Assembly (NCBI GenBank): GCA_039640505.1
Contig: CP046865.1
Span: 3,311,661-3,375,660, forward strand
DNA length: 64,000 nucleotides
Origin: Rhodobacteraceae bacterium Araon29
GTDB lineage: Bacteria; Pseudomonadota; Alphaproteobacteria; Rhodobacterales; Rhodobacteraceae
Direction: 5' to 3'
Part shown: positions 16,859-24,772 of the stretch, one piece after another
Position numbering within the stretch: the first letter of the stretch is position 1
How the letters are laid out: each line of letters begins with the position of its first letter
Notes under the pieces: generated by a model
What the model was told of the DNA's origin: nothing
Databases searched by the model: none
What the model saw: the letters and a program-made list of their open reading frames with translations, nothing else
Translations under genes and position numbers: made by a program

Positions 16859-17695
16859 ATGAACTCTCACGATGGCAGTTATACCTATAGCGTTTTGCGG
16901 CGGGCGATAGAGGCCATTGATCACGCTGATGCCCCCCTATCGCTTGATCAACTCGCGCAAACGTTAAATATGAGCCCGGCTCATTTTCAAAGACTGTTTT
17001 CAAAATGGGTTGGGGTATCGCCAAAACGGTACCAGCAATATCTTACACTGGATCAGTGCAAAGCCCTACTCAACCAAAGGCATAGCACTTTGGAAACAGC
17101 CCATCAGGCAGGATTGTCAGGATCTGGACGGCTACATGATCTTTTCCTTAGATGGGAAGCAATGAGCCCTGGGGAATTTGCCCGTCAAGGCGATACAGTT
17201 ACAATCAATTTTAGCTGGATGGACAGCCCGTTTGGCGAGGCCTTGATCATGGGAACCAACCGCGGTCTTTGCGGGATTGCCTTTACCGCTGAAACTGGCA
17301 GGTCTGCGGCCTTCAACGATATGGCTGCACGTTGGCCAAAAGCTCATTTTATGGAAAATGCAGCATCTCTAAAACAATGGGGCGAGGCGGCTTTTGGCTA
17401 TTCGGGTGAAACGCCACTTCATTTGATCGGTGCACCGTTCCAGATCAAGGTTTGGGAAGCGCTGCTTAAAATTCCATCAGGCTATGTCACCACCTATTCA
17501 GACATCGCCCAGTGCATCGGGGCGCCCAAAGCCGTTCGTGCGGTTGGCACTGCTGTGGGGCGCAACCCGATCAGCTGGCTTATCCCCTGCCACCGGGCAT
17601 TGCGCAAATCTGGCGCCTTAGGCGGCTATCACTGGGGCTTGCCGGTCAAGCGTACAATGCTGGCCTATGAAGCGGCACGAAGCGAGGCAAAATAG
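16859..17695 (+). CDS. AraC-type HTH fused to O6-methylguanine-DNA methyltransferase (Ada-like)
   Basis: A 278-residue fusion. Residues ~5-105 are an AraC-type DNA-binding domain (LAQTLNMSPAHFQRLFSKWVGVSPKRYQQYL and the second HTH ETAHQAGLSGSGRLHDLF). The rest is an MGMT suicide alkyltransferase with the acceptor Cys in NPISWLIPCHRALRKSGALGGY and the FQIKVWEALLKIPSGYVTTY helix. The N-terminal Ada domain that accepts methyl from phosphotriesters (four Cys around zinc) is missing, so the usual Ada activation switch is absent. The ATG at 16859 follows AAAAAGGCAC. It may repair alkylated DNA and also regulate genes, or simply use the HTH for DNA contact. Its start faces nth across about 115 bp, so two DNA repair genes are divergent neighbours. 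Confidence 0.9.
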   Translation: MNSHDGSYTYSVLRRAIEAIDHADAPLSLDQLAQTLNMSPAHFQRLFSKWVGVSPKRYQQYLTLDQCKALLNQRHSTLETAHQAGLSGSGRLHDLFLRWEAMSPGEFARQGDTVTINFSWMDSPFGEALIMGTNRGLCGIAFTAETGRSAAFNDMAARWPKAHFMENAASLKQWGEAAFGYSGETPLHLIGAPFQIKVWEALLKIPSGYVTTYSDIAQCIGAPKAVRAVGTAVGRNPISWLIPCHRALRKSGALGGYHWGLPVKRTMLAYEAARSEAK

Positions 17696-17802
17696 ACCTA
17701 AATCATTGCTGCGCAACAATCCGCCCAGATTTGGCAAAATAATTTGGAATTTCCCGCTGATAACCCCTATAGTCGCCTCATTGGATGCAGTGTGAGGATT
17801 TT

Positions 17803-18474
17803 ATGAAACACAATTACAGAACGATTTTCCCGCTTTCGGCGGTCGTAATTCTTTTGGCCGGATGTACCAATCCGGCTCAATTTGACGATATGAACTCTTA
17901 TGAAAAAACCAAGCAGGGCGCCGTGATTGGCGGGGTGCTTGGGGCCATGGGTGGTTTGCTGACCGGTAATGGGGATAATAAAAATGAACGCGCCATCAAA
18001 GGGGCCATTTTGGGCAGTGGTGCCGGCGCCCTGATCGGCAACCAGCTAGACAAACAAGAAGCAGATTTGCGCCGCACGATGGGCAATGAAAACATTATGA
18101 TCCAAAATACCGGCGACCGGTTGATCGTGACATTGCCGCAGGATATTTTGTTTGCCGTCGACAGCACAGATTTGCGCGGTGATCTTCTTCAAGATCTTCA
18201 AGCGCTGGCGCAAAACTTACTGGCGTATCCAAATACCAATGTGCGGGTGATTGGCCACACTGATAATACTGGTGCTGCAAGCTATAACCAATCGCTATCT
18301 GTGGCGCGCGCCAACAGTGTCGGCAGTGTTTTGGTCAGAAATGGTGTAAATCCTGGGCGCATTATTGCCATTGGCCGCGGTGAAGATGAGCCCGTTGCCT
18401 CGAACTTAACACCATCTGGGCGTACACAAAATCGCCGTGTAGAAATTGTAATTCTTCCCCTCGTAGGGAACTAA
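17803..18474 (+). CDS. OmpA-family outer membrane lipoprotein with glycine-zipper domain
   Basis: A 223-residue lipoprotein. The N terminus is a lipoprotein signal (AVVILLAGC, lipidated Cys about residue 23). Residues ~45-95 form a glycine-rich zipper (GAVIGGVLGAMGG and AILGSGAGALIGN), then a peptidoglycan-binding OmpA domain follows with VIGHTDNTGAASYNQSLS, NPGRIIAIGRGEDEPVASN and GRTQNRRVEI. The layout is like YiaD-type proteins, which tie the outer membrane to the cell wall. The ATG at 17803 follows GAGGATTTT. A strong Rho-independent terminator lies 30 bp downstream, so it is likely monocistronic. Confidence 0.92.
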   Translation: MKHNYRTIFPLSAVVILLAGCTNPAQFDDMNSYEKTKQGAVIGGVLGAMGGLLTGNGDNKNERAIKGAILGSGAGALIGNQLDKQEADLRRTMGNENIMIQNTGDRLIVTLPQDILFAVDSTDLRGDLLQDLQALAQNLLAYPNTNVRVIGHTDNTGAASYNQSLSVARANSVGSVLVRNGVNPGRIIAIGRGEDEPVASNLTPSGRTQNRRVEIVILPLVGN

Positions 18475-18503
18475 TTTCTCGTCTCGCTCCGGATGACGAC
18501 CTG

Positions 18504-18528
18504 CCCCGGCTTTATGCCGGGGTTTTTT
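18504..18528 (+). terminator. Rho-independent terminator after the OmpA lipoprotein gene
   Basis: A perfect 7-bp stem (CCCCGGC / GCCGGGG) with a 5-base loop TTTAT is followed by six T residues on the plus strand. It lies 30 bp past the OmpA-lipoprotein stop and in front of the convergent msrC gene. Confidence 0.9.
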
Positions 18529-18592
18529 GGGGGTCTGGTTATCTGATCCCAACGGGCGCGATCCAAAAATAACAGATGCTGACCTGCCAAGC

Positions 18593-19045
18593 CTACAGCC
18601 GTTCAAAGACCAGTTGTAATATCGCCGAAAGCGCAGAGGCATCCTGCGCATCAAATGCATTGGGTTGATCGCTGTCGATATCAAACACAGCAATCAGCGA
18701 ACCTTGCCCATTGATGACCGGGATAACCAATTCGGATCTGGTGGAGCTGGAACAGGCAATATGGTCTTCAAAAGTCTCAACATCGGCTATGATCTGTATC
18801 TCTTGGCTGCGGGCCGCAGCGCCGCATACCCCGCGTGAAAAAGGAATGACCAAACACCCATGGCCCCCTTGATAGGGGCCGATTTTCAGCATCTGCGGCT
18901 CTGTCACCCGATAAAATCCGGTCCAGTCAAAGCGCTCATCGCTATGATGCACTTCACAGGCAATGGTGGCCATCAACGCAATTTCATCAGTTTCATGTTC
19001 GCACAGCGCCGCAATGCGCTGCGACAAAGCCGAATAATCAACCAC
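18593..19045 (-). CDS. msrC: Free methionine-(R)-sulfoxide reductase (GAF domain)
   Basis: A 150-residue single GAF-domain enzyme that reduces free methionine-R-sulfoxide. The three cysteines used by the family are all present: GGHGCLVIPF, SRGVCGAAA and DHIACSSSTRSE. WTGFYRV, GPYQG and the C-terminal LIAVFDIDSDQPNAF match the fold. I set the start at the GTG at 19043-19045, one base after the thiolase stop, which gives the usual family length; the longer reading runs into the thiolase gene. The ribosome binding site is weak, so translation probably depends on coupling to the thiolase. The metabolic link to the thiolase is unclear. Confidence 0.85.
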   Translation of the reverse strand: MVDYSALSQRIAALCEHETDEIALMATIACEVHHSDERFDWTGFYRVTEPQMLKIGPYQGGHGCLVIPFSRGVCGAAARSQEIQIIADVETFEDHIACSSSTRSELVIPVINGQGSLIAVFDIDSDQPNAFDAQDASALSAILQLVFERL

Positions 19046-19046
19046 T

Positions 19047-20219
19047 TTAAGGTCGCTCAATGGCAATAGCAGTGCCCTCGCCGCCGCCGATACACACGGC
19101 GGCCACACCACGCTTTAAATCATAGCGCTCAAGCGCATGCAGCAAGGTGACAATGATGCGCGCGCCAGAGGCCCCTATAGGGTGACCAAGCGCGCAGGCT
19201 CCACCGTGAATATTAAGCCGGTCGCGCGCCACACCCATGTCCCGCATAAAGGCCATCGGTACAACGGCAAAGGCTTCGTTGACTTCCCAAAGGTCTACAT
19301 CCGCAACGCTCCAACCGATGCGTTCAAGCAGTTTTTGGGCGGCCGGAACCGGCGCAGTGGTAAACCAGCCCGGCGCTTGCGCATGGCTGGCATGTCCCAA
19401 GATACGGGCGCGCTGGGGAAGATGATGCGCCTCGGCATAGGTTTGCGAGGCAAGGATCAATGCCGCCGCCCCGTCGGATATGGATGAGGCATTGGCCGGC
19501 GTGACTGTGCCGTCCTTTCGAAAGGCAGGCTTCAGCTGGGGAATTTTTTCCGGTCTTGCCTTGCCCGGTTGTTCATCCGCCGCCACTATCTCTGTGGTGC
19601 GCCGTGATACGACTTCGAACGGCGAAATTTCAGCGTCAAATGCACCACTTTCCTGCGCCTTGAGCGCATTGGACAATGACGCAAGCGCGAACTCATCCTG
19701 CGCCTGACGGGTAAATTGATATTTTTCTGCGCAATCTTCTGCGAAGCTGCCCATCAAACGGCCAGGCTCATAAGCATCCTCAAGACCATCAAGAAACATA
19801 TGATCGGTGACGCGGTCATGGCCTATGCGTGCGCCGCCACGCATTTTTGGCAGTATATAAGGCGCGTTTGACATGCTTTCCATCCCGCCAACTGCCATAA
19901 TCTCTGAGCCACCAAGAGCGATTTGATCAAAGCCCATCATGGTGGTTTTCATCCCCGAACCGCACATTTTATTCACAGTTGTCGCGGGCACTTCTTCGCC
20001 CAATCCTGCGGCAAACCCCGCTTGCCGCGCAGGCGCTTGCCCTTGGCCTGCGGGCAAAACATTACCCATGATCAGCTCATCAACAGTACTGACCCCGGCG
20101 CCCTGCATCGCGGCGCGGATCGCCGAGCCACCAAGCTTTGCCGCAGAAACATCGTTAAAGTCGCCCTGAAAACCGCCCATGGGCGTTCTAGACGCTCCAC
20201 TTATCACAACATTTTGCAC
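19047..20219 (-). CDS. Acetyl-CoA acetyltransferase (thiolase)
   Basis: A 390-residue thiolase that makes or cleaves acetoacetyl-CoA. The acylated nucleophile Cys is in NKMCGSGMKTTMMG (about residue 89). The catalytic His is in VNEAFAVVPMAF and the second Cys in GGACALGHPIGASGARI. The ending CIGGGEGTAIAIERP is the usual C terminus. I chose the GTG at 20217-20219 because AAGGAG sits seven bases upstream and the family starts at QNVVISGASRTP; the open frame extends about 120 codons further but that extension crosses the divergent STAS gene start. The biosynthetic type (PhaA/AtoB) is most likely. No PHB or ketone genes are adjacent. Confidence 0.93.
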   Translation of the reverse strand: MQNVVISGASRTPMGGFQGDFNDVSAAKLGGSAIRAAMQGAGVSTVDELIMGNVLPAGQGQAPARQAGFAAGLGEEVPATTVNKMCGSGMKTTMMGFDQIALGGSEIMAVGGMESMSNAPYILPKMRGGARIGHDRVTDHMFLDGLEDAYEPGRLMGSFAEDCAEKYQFTRQAQDEFALASLSNALKAQESGAFDAEISPFEVVSRRTTEIVAADEQPGKARPEKIPQLKPAFRKDGTVTPANASSISDGAAALILASQTYAEAHHLPQRARILGHASHAQAPGWFTTAPVPAAQKLLERIGWSVADVDLWEVNEAFAVVPMAFMRDMGVARDRLNIHGGACALGHPIGASGARIIVTLLHALERYDLKRGVAAVCIGGGEGTAIAIERP

Positions 20220-20313
20220 CCGATTGCTCCTTGTCTTATTCCACCGCAAGCATACAGAAAAGTAACCTTTGCCGTCTAGTGTTTCTCTGACGCTATTCAT
20301 CAAAGGACATACC

Positions 20314-20655
20314 ATGCAGATAAGCCAAAAGAAATGTGGGGATATCTTGACGCTCTTGGTAGAAACCGAGCGCATTGATGCCGCCAGTGCGATCGCGTTT
20401 AAGGATTTGATCCGAGATGCTGCGCAAACGTCGCCGCCGCGGGTCATTTTGGATCTTAGCAAGGTCACATTTGTCGATTCAAGCGGGCTTGGCGCAATCG
20501 TCAATGCCAAAAAAGCCCTAGGTCCGGAAACACGCCTTGATCTTTGCACCCTTAGCGGCGCAGTGGACAAGGTTTTCAAACTGACCCGAATGGACAGTGT
20601 GTTTGATATTTATCCCGGTCTTGATCAGGCGCTCTCTGGGCCATCGGCCAGTTAG
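20314..20655 (+). CDS. STAS domain anti-sigma factor antagonist (RsbV/SpoIIAA-like)
   Basis: A 113-residue single STAS domain. The hallmark VILDLSKVTFVDSSGLGAIVNAKKAL (about residues 45-70) contains the Ser that the partner kinase phosphorylates in SpoIIAA/RsbV proteins. The ATG at 20314 follows AAAGGACAT at good spacing. The HATPase gene starts about 15 bp downstream, which gives the classic antagonist/kinase order. No sigma factor gene and no PP2C phosphatase lies within the window, so the switch output is not visible. It is divergent from the thiolase gene. Confidence 0.9.
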   Translation: MQISQKKCGDILTLLVETERIDAASAIAFKDLIRDAAQTSPPRVILDLSKVTFVDSSGLGAIVNAKKALGPETRLDLCTLSGAVDKVFKLTRMDSVFDIYPGLDQALSGPSAS

Positions 20656-20670
20656 GAAAGATTGGCGGCG

Positions 20671-21102
20671 ATGAGCAAAGGATGCTATTCTATGCACTTA
20701 AACCAGCCCAAAGATTTTCTTTCAGTGCGCGGCGCCTTAGCTAAGATTCGGAGTGATTTTTTGCATCAGGGTCATAGTGATGTGCAGTTTTTAAAAATTG
20801 AAATGGTTCTGGCAGAGGCTTTGAATAATATAGCAGAGCATGGCGGCCCCAATGTTCACAAAAGCCCAATTACCATCAAATGGCAGTATGAACAGGGTCT
20901 TTTCTGCGCAACACTAAAAGATAATGGGCGCCCCTATTCGACCGCAGTTATCCCCGACACAGGCAGTCCAAGACCAAATGTTGACGACAAGAATTTACCC
21001 GAGGGCGGGTTCGGATGGCATATCATTTCTCAGCTTTGTGATACTGTGCGCTATCAAAGAAGCGCTGGTCAAAATAATTTGGTTATTGGCATAAGGGCTT
21101 AA
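20671..21102 (+). CDS. HATPase (RsbW/SpoIIAB-like) anti-sigma or serine kinase
   Basis: A 143-residue GHKL ATPase. The N-box is KIEMVLAEALNNIAEHG (Glu and Asn for Mg-ATP), the G1 box is LKDNGRPY and the G2 region is LPEGGFGWHIISQLCD. It lacks a dimerisation domain, like the RsbW family that phosphorylates STAS partners and holds sigma factors or other targets. I picked the ATG at 20671, preceded by AGGAAAG; an ATG at 20692 behind AAAGGA is also possible. It follows the STAS gene directly. A structured 250-bp non-coding stretch lies downstream before the gamma-glutamyltransferase gene. Confidence 0.88.
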   Translation: MSKGCYSMHLNQPKDFLSVRGALAKIRSDFLHQGHSDVQFLKIEMVLAEALNNIAEHGGPNVHKSPITIKWQYEQGLFCATLKDNGRPYSTAVIPDTGSPRPNVDDKNLPEGGFGWHIISQLCDTVRYQRSAGQNNLVIGIRA

Positions 21103-21218
21103 GTCGCCCCCCCGAACTAACGACAAGTTCATTTTTACTGCCACAAACTTACCTTTTTTCCCACCCATTGCAGCCGCAAAGGCCCGGTAGACCAGTTCAT
21201 GAGCTTAACATGGCTTAT

Positions 21219-21262
21219 CTCGGCGCCGCGTCTATTTTTGCCCCCACAGATGCGGTGCCGAG
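21219..21262. other. Long intergenic inverted repeat (11-bp arms, 22-base loop)
   Basis: CTCGGCGCCGC (21219-21229) pairs with GCGGTGCCGAG (21252-21262), with one G-U wobble if read as RNA. It lies between the HATPase gene and the gamma-glutamyltransferase gene, about 90 bp before the latter's start. No T-run follows on either strand, so it is not a clear terminator. The rest of the 250-bp interval shows no gene. Confidence 0.55.
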
Positions 21263-21351
21263 GTTTCACATTCCCCTTCTTTGAAAATCTGTTGCCTTAC
21301 AATCACTTTGGCCTATGCTTCATTGGGCTATAGGGAATAAAGGGATGAGGC

Positions 21352-22929
21352 ATGCGTGATTTTCATCGGCCAGGACGCTCGGCGGTGTTTGCCGGAAATG
21401 GCATGTGTGCCACATCCCATCCTCTGGCTGCAAAAACCGCTATTGATATTTTACAAAGCGGTGGAAACGCCATGGATGCGGCCATTGCCGGGGCAGTTTT
21501 GCTTGGGCTGTGCGAGCCGCAAATGACCGGCATCGGCGGGGATTGTTTTGTGCTTTTTTCCCCACCCGGTTCAGACGCCATCAAAGCCATGAACGGATCG
21601 GGTTGTGCGCCCAGCGCGCAATCTGCCACTGACATGCGTAGCAGAGGTTTAAACCATGTTCCCGAGCATAGCGCAGAGGCGGTCACCGTTCCGGGCGCAA
21701 TAGATGCATTTTGCCAATTAAGTAACGATTGGGGCAAACTCGGACTTGAGGCCCTTTTGGCCCCCTCAATTAATTATGCCGAAAATGGCGTACCCGTGGC
21801 CCCACGGGTAGCACTGGACTGGGCCGGTCTAACCTCAAAACTGCATGTCTCTGCGCAAAAGGATTATCTTATAGATGGTAAAGCCCCCTTGCCCGGCGAT
21901 ATGTTTTTCGCCCCCAAACAAGCGAAAGTCCTACGCCGGATTGCCGCCAAAGGACGCGATGGGTTTTATTGCGGAGAAGTGGCTGATGATATGGTGCAAT
22001 CGCTCACCGCGTTTGGCGGGGCACATCAGCTAAGCGATTTTGCTGACCAGAAAGCGTTTTATACCCACCCTATACGTGGAACCTACAACGGCGTTGATCT
22101 GGTAGAGCATCCACCAAATGGCCAAGGCGCAACGGCAATTTTACTGCTTAATATCCTATCTCACTTCGATCTCGCGGCGCTGCCTCCATTTGGGGCAGTG
22201 CGCACCCATATGGAAACCGAAGCAACAAAACTTGCCTATCAAGCGCGTAATGCAATTATTGCAGACCCTGCGAACACAGAGGGGCTTGAGCAAATGCTAT
22301 CTGTAGAATTTGCGCAGAAGCTGGCAGGCGAGATTAGCCTTACCTCTGCCGGGCAAGCCCCAAACCCGATCATCGAAGCGGTTCACAAAGATACCATCTA
22401 TATCACGGTTGTTGATCAAGACAGGTTGTCTGTTTCGCTTATCTATTCCATCTTTCACGGCTTTGGGTCAGGTTTGGCCAGTGACAAATATGGCATATTG
22501 TTCCAAAATCGCGGGGCAGGTTTTAACCTTATACCAAACCACCCTAATGAGCTCAAAGGCGGGGCACGACCAATGCATACCATTATACCGGGTATGCTCT
22601 GCAAAGCTGGAAAGCCAATAATGCCTTTTGGCGTTATGGGCGGCCAGTATCAGCCAACAGGACATGCCCGGCTCATCAGCAATATTTTTGATTTCGGGCT
22701 TTCGCCTCAGGATGCAATTGATGCGCCGCGCAGCTTTTATGATCGCGACACCTTAAAGTTAGAGCGGGGTTATGCGCAAAACGTAGTTCAGGAACTTGCT
22801 GATTTGGGCCATTCTGTGACCCAAGACATTGAACCGATTGGCGGCGCACAAGCCATTAGGATTTTGCAAAACGGTGTTTTAGAGGGCGCATCAGACCCGC
22901 GCAAAGATGGATGTGCCTTGGGGTATTGA
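21352..22929 (+). CDS. Gamma-glutamyltransferase (GGT/YwrD type)
   Basis: A 525-residue Ntn hydrolase of the gamma-glutamyltranspeptidase family, which cleaves gamma-glutamyl bonds of glutathione and similar compounds. The large-subunit start has GMCATSHPLAAKTAIDILQSGG and GIGGDCFVLF. The autocatalytic Thr that opens the small subunit is in KDTIYITVVDQDRLSVS (about residue 348): it sits five residues before VVD, as in the family. Downstream are the expected GARPMHTIIPGM and GGQYQPTGHARLISNIFDFGLSPQDAIDAPR. I see no clear signal peptide, which fits the cytosolic YwrD branch better than periplasmic GGT. GATGAGG precedes the ATG. It converges with hspQ 13 bp away. Confidence 0.9.
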   Translation: MRDFHRPGRSAVFAGNGMCATSHPLAAKTAIDILQSGGNAMDAAIAGAVLLGLCEPQMTGIGGDCFVLFSPPGSDAIKAMNGSGCAPSAQSATDMRSRGLNHVPEHSAEAVTVPGAIDAFCQLSNDWGKLGLEALLAPSINYAENGVPVAPRVALDWAGLTSKLHVSAQKDYLIDGKAPLPGDMFFAPKQAKVLRRIAAKGRDGFYCGEVADDMVQSLTAFGGAHQLSDFADQKAFYTHPIRGTYNGVDLVEHPPNGQGATAILLLNILSHFDLAALPPFGAVRTHMETEATKLAYQARNAIIADPANTEGLEQMLSVEFAQKLAGEISLTSAGQAPNPIIEAVHKDTIYITVVDQDRLSVSLIYSIFHGFGSGLASDKYGILFQNRGAGFNLIPNHPNELKGGARPMHTIIPGMLCKAGKPIMPFGVMGGQYQPTGHARLISNIFDFGLSPQDAIDAPRSFYDRDTLKLERGYAQNVVQELADLGHSVTQDIEPIGGAQAIRILQNGVLEGASDPRKDGCALGY

Positions 22930-22942
22930 ACCCTCACATAGC

Positions 22943-23269
22943 TTAATTAAGCTGAAAGTGAAGCGGGTATTGACCGTTTTGAAACGGGCCAAACAAATCG
23001 GGAATGTCCGGATGATCCACAGGCTCGCCGGATACATCTTCTACCAAGTTTTGCTCTGACACATAGGCTACGTAAAAACTGTGATCATTTTCTGCAAGCA
23101 AATGATAATAGGGTTGCTCGCGGACCGGACGGTGGTCCTCGGGAATAGACTCATACCAATCGTCCGTATTGCTAAACTCGGGATCAACATCAAAAATAAC
23201 GCCCCTAAAAGGGTGCTTTTTGTGACGCACGACCTGGCCCAGATGATATTTCGCGTTTTTGCTAAACAT
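22943..23269 (-). CDS. hspQ: Heat shock protein HspQ
   Basis: A 108-residue protein of the HspQ/YccV family, which binds DNA in vitro and acts as a specificity factor for Lon in enterobacteria. Typical sequence includes FSKNAKYHLGQVVRHKKHPFRGVIFDVDPEF, YESIPEDHRPVREQPYYHLLAEN and YVAYVSEQNLVED. I use the ATG at 23269; a GTG four codons earlier is in frame. There is no strong ribosome binding site for either. It lies alone, convergent with the gamma-glutamyltransferase and divergent from the transglycosylase, with a 245-bp AT-rich non-coding stretch upstream. Confidence 0.93.
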   Translation of the reverse strand: MFSKNAKYHLGQVVRHKKHPFRGVIFDVDPEFSNTDDWYESIPEDHRPVREQPYYHLLAENDHSFYVAYVSEQNLVEDVSGEPVDHPDIPDLFGPFQNGQYPLHFQLN

Positions 23270-23514
23270 ATGCCTATGCACTATAAGGGCTTTGGATCGC
23301 TTTCAAGAGGATTTTCTCGTATAAAAGCAACTAAATTTAACACAAACAAATTGTCTTTCTTGGTAAAACAAGGATTTATAGGGTCTGCGAGCGACAATTT
23401 TCTGTATCGGCAAATATTGTTCAAACCATTGTAGTTTGCTCTGAGAATCACTTTAAAAAAATGGCGAAATTTGCTATACTAATTTCTAAAGATCAAAAAT
23501 AGATCGAGCAGCAT

Positions 23515-24102
23515 ATGTTAAAACTATTCTACGCCTTCCTTTTGGTGCTTTTTGTGGCATCCTGCGGAATTATGACGCCGGGCAGCGCGCCGAGAAACCT
23601 TGATAATGCCTGCTCGATCGTACAGCAGCGGCCACAGTATCTGCGGGCGTTCAAAGCCACTGAACGCAAATGGGGCGTTCCGGTAAATGTGCAAATGGCC
23701 ATCATTCATCAGGAAAGCAAATTCAAAAAAGCCGCAAAAACACCACGAAAATATTTTCTTGGGGTGATTCCGAACGGCCGCCAAAGTTCAGCCTATGGCT
23801 TTGCCCAAGCTTTGGATGGAACCTGGTCTGAATACAAAGAGTCCACCGGACGTTTTGCAGCCCGGCGCAGCAGTATTCGCGATGCTGCCGATTTCATGGG
23901 CTGGTATATGACCGAAACCAAACGCCGCAGCGGGGTCGCACTGTCGGATGCGCGCAATCAATATCTGGCCTATCATGAGGGCCAGGGTGGATTTATGCGC
24001 GGCACTCATCTTAAAAAGTCATGGCTGCTAGCGGTTGCTGATAAAGTGGCTGACCGCTCGGCAACATACCGCCGGCAACTTAAAAGCTGTGGGAAAATCT
24101 AG
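23515..24102 (+). CDS. Transglycosylase SLT domain lipoprotein
   Basis: A 195-residue predicted outer membrane lipoprotein (lipobox FVASC, Cys17). The lytic transglycosylase domain begins around residue 45. The catalytic Glu is in MAIIHQESKFKK, and SAYGFAQALDGTWSEYKESTGR matches the second SLT motif. Lytic transglycosylases cut peptidoglycan glycan strands with 1,6-anhydro product formation. The C-terminal part (YLAYHEGQGGFMRGTHL) is that of small SLT lipoproteins found in Rhodobacterales. The last four bases overlap the convergent lolA stop region. Confidence 0.88.
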   Translation: MLKLFYAFLLVLFVASCGIMTPGSAPRNLDNACSIVQQRPQYLRAFKATERKWGVPVNVQMAIIHQESKFKKAAKTPRKYFLGVIPNGRQSSAYGFAQALDGTWSEYKESTGRFAARRSSIRDAADFMGWYMTETKRRSGVALSDARNQYLAYHEGQGGFMRGTHLKKSWLLAVADKVADRSATYRRQLKSCGKI

Positions 24103-24704
24103 CGATTTTTACGGCGTTCTGTGTTTAGCAGAATATTGAACAGGCTATCGCCCAATTCGTTTCCAGTGACAAAGTCATTAAGTACAACAACCGTTTGATC
24201 ACCGTTTTGATCCTCGATCACCCATTGCCTTAATTGCGGCTCTGGTCCGGTAAAGATCAGCGCGATTTTGCCGCGCTCTGGATGCTTGGGGTCTTGCACA
24301 CCCAAAATGGTCGAGGTGCCATCAAACCGATGAGCCGTCACCATTCTTTCGCGGGCCAAATCAAGATCATCTGCCAGAATGAGGCCGAGCGGTGTTTTGC
24401 TTAGGGGATAGGTTTCCGGACCGGCGTCACCTTTGGGATCAAAGATTGCCAACTCACCACCAGCAGCCAAAACCAGGGCGTCATTTGGCGGATCATATTC
24501 AAACCGAATGCGGCCCGGTCTTTTGATGTAAATCGCCCCTGTCGCCAAGCTGCCATCCATATTAATCTGGGTAAATTCGGCCTCAACCGTCCGCAAATCG
24601 TTCAAATAGTCCGATAATGTCGAAAGCGGCAAGATATCTGCCCGTAGTGGATGTGCTGAGAAGCTTATAAATCCGAGCACTAAAAAGATATTTTTTAAAA
24701 CCAT
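24099..24704 (-). CDS. lolA: Outer membrane lipoprotein carrier protein LolA
   Basis: A 201-residue periplasmic chaperone that carries lipoproteins from LolCDE to the outer membrane. A signal peptide ends near HPLRA (residue 22). The mature protein shows the LolA pattern: DYLNDLRTVEAEFTQIN, GAIYIKRPGRIRFEYDPP, ELAIFDPKGD and PLGLILADDLDLARERM. It lies 68 bp downstream of ftsK on the same strand, a common arrangement in this order. It converges with the transglycosylase gene with a four-base overlap. Confidence 0.94.
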   Translation of the reverse strand: MVLKNIFLVLGFISFSAHPLRADILPLSTLSDYLNDLRTVEAEFTQINMDGSLATGAIYIKRPGRIRFEYDPPNDALVLAAGGELAIFDPKGDAGPETYPLSKTPLGLILADDLDLARERMVTAHRFDGTSTILGVQDPKHPERGKIALIFTGPEPQLRQWVIEDQNGDQTVVVLNDFVTGNELGDSLFNILLNTERRKNR

Positions 24705-24772
24705 GACACCATCTTAAGCAAAACCGCTCCGGCGACCAGCCCAAATAGCTTCTTGTAACAACGCTGGGCAAG

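Noticed and set aside
20220..20579. 120-codon N-terminal extension of the thiolase
   Set aside because: Thiolases begin at QNVVISG; the GTG at 20219 has AAGGAG at seven bases, and the extension runs through the divergent STAS gene start.
22940..22953. 14-bp perfect palindrome AGCTTAATTAAGCT
   Set aside because: It overlaps the hspQ stop codon in a 13-bp convergent gap, is short and AT-rich, and has no partner copy. Probably chance.
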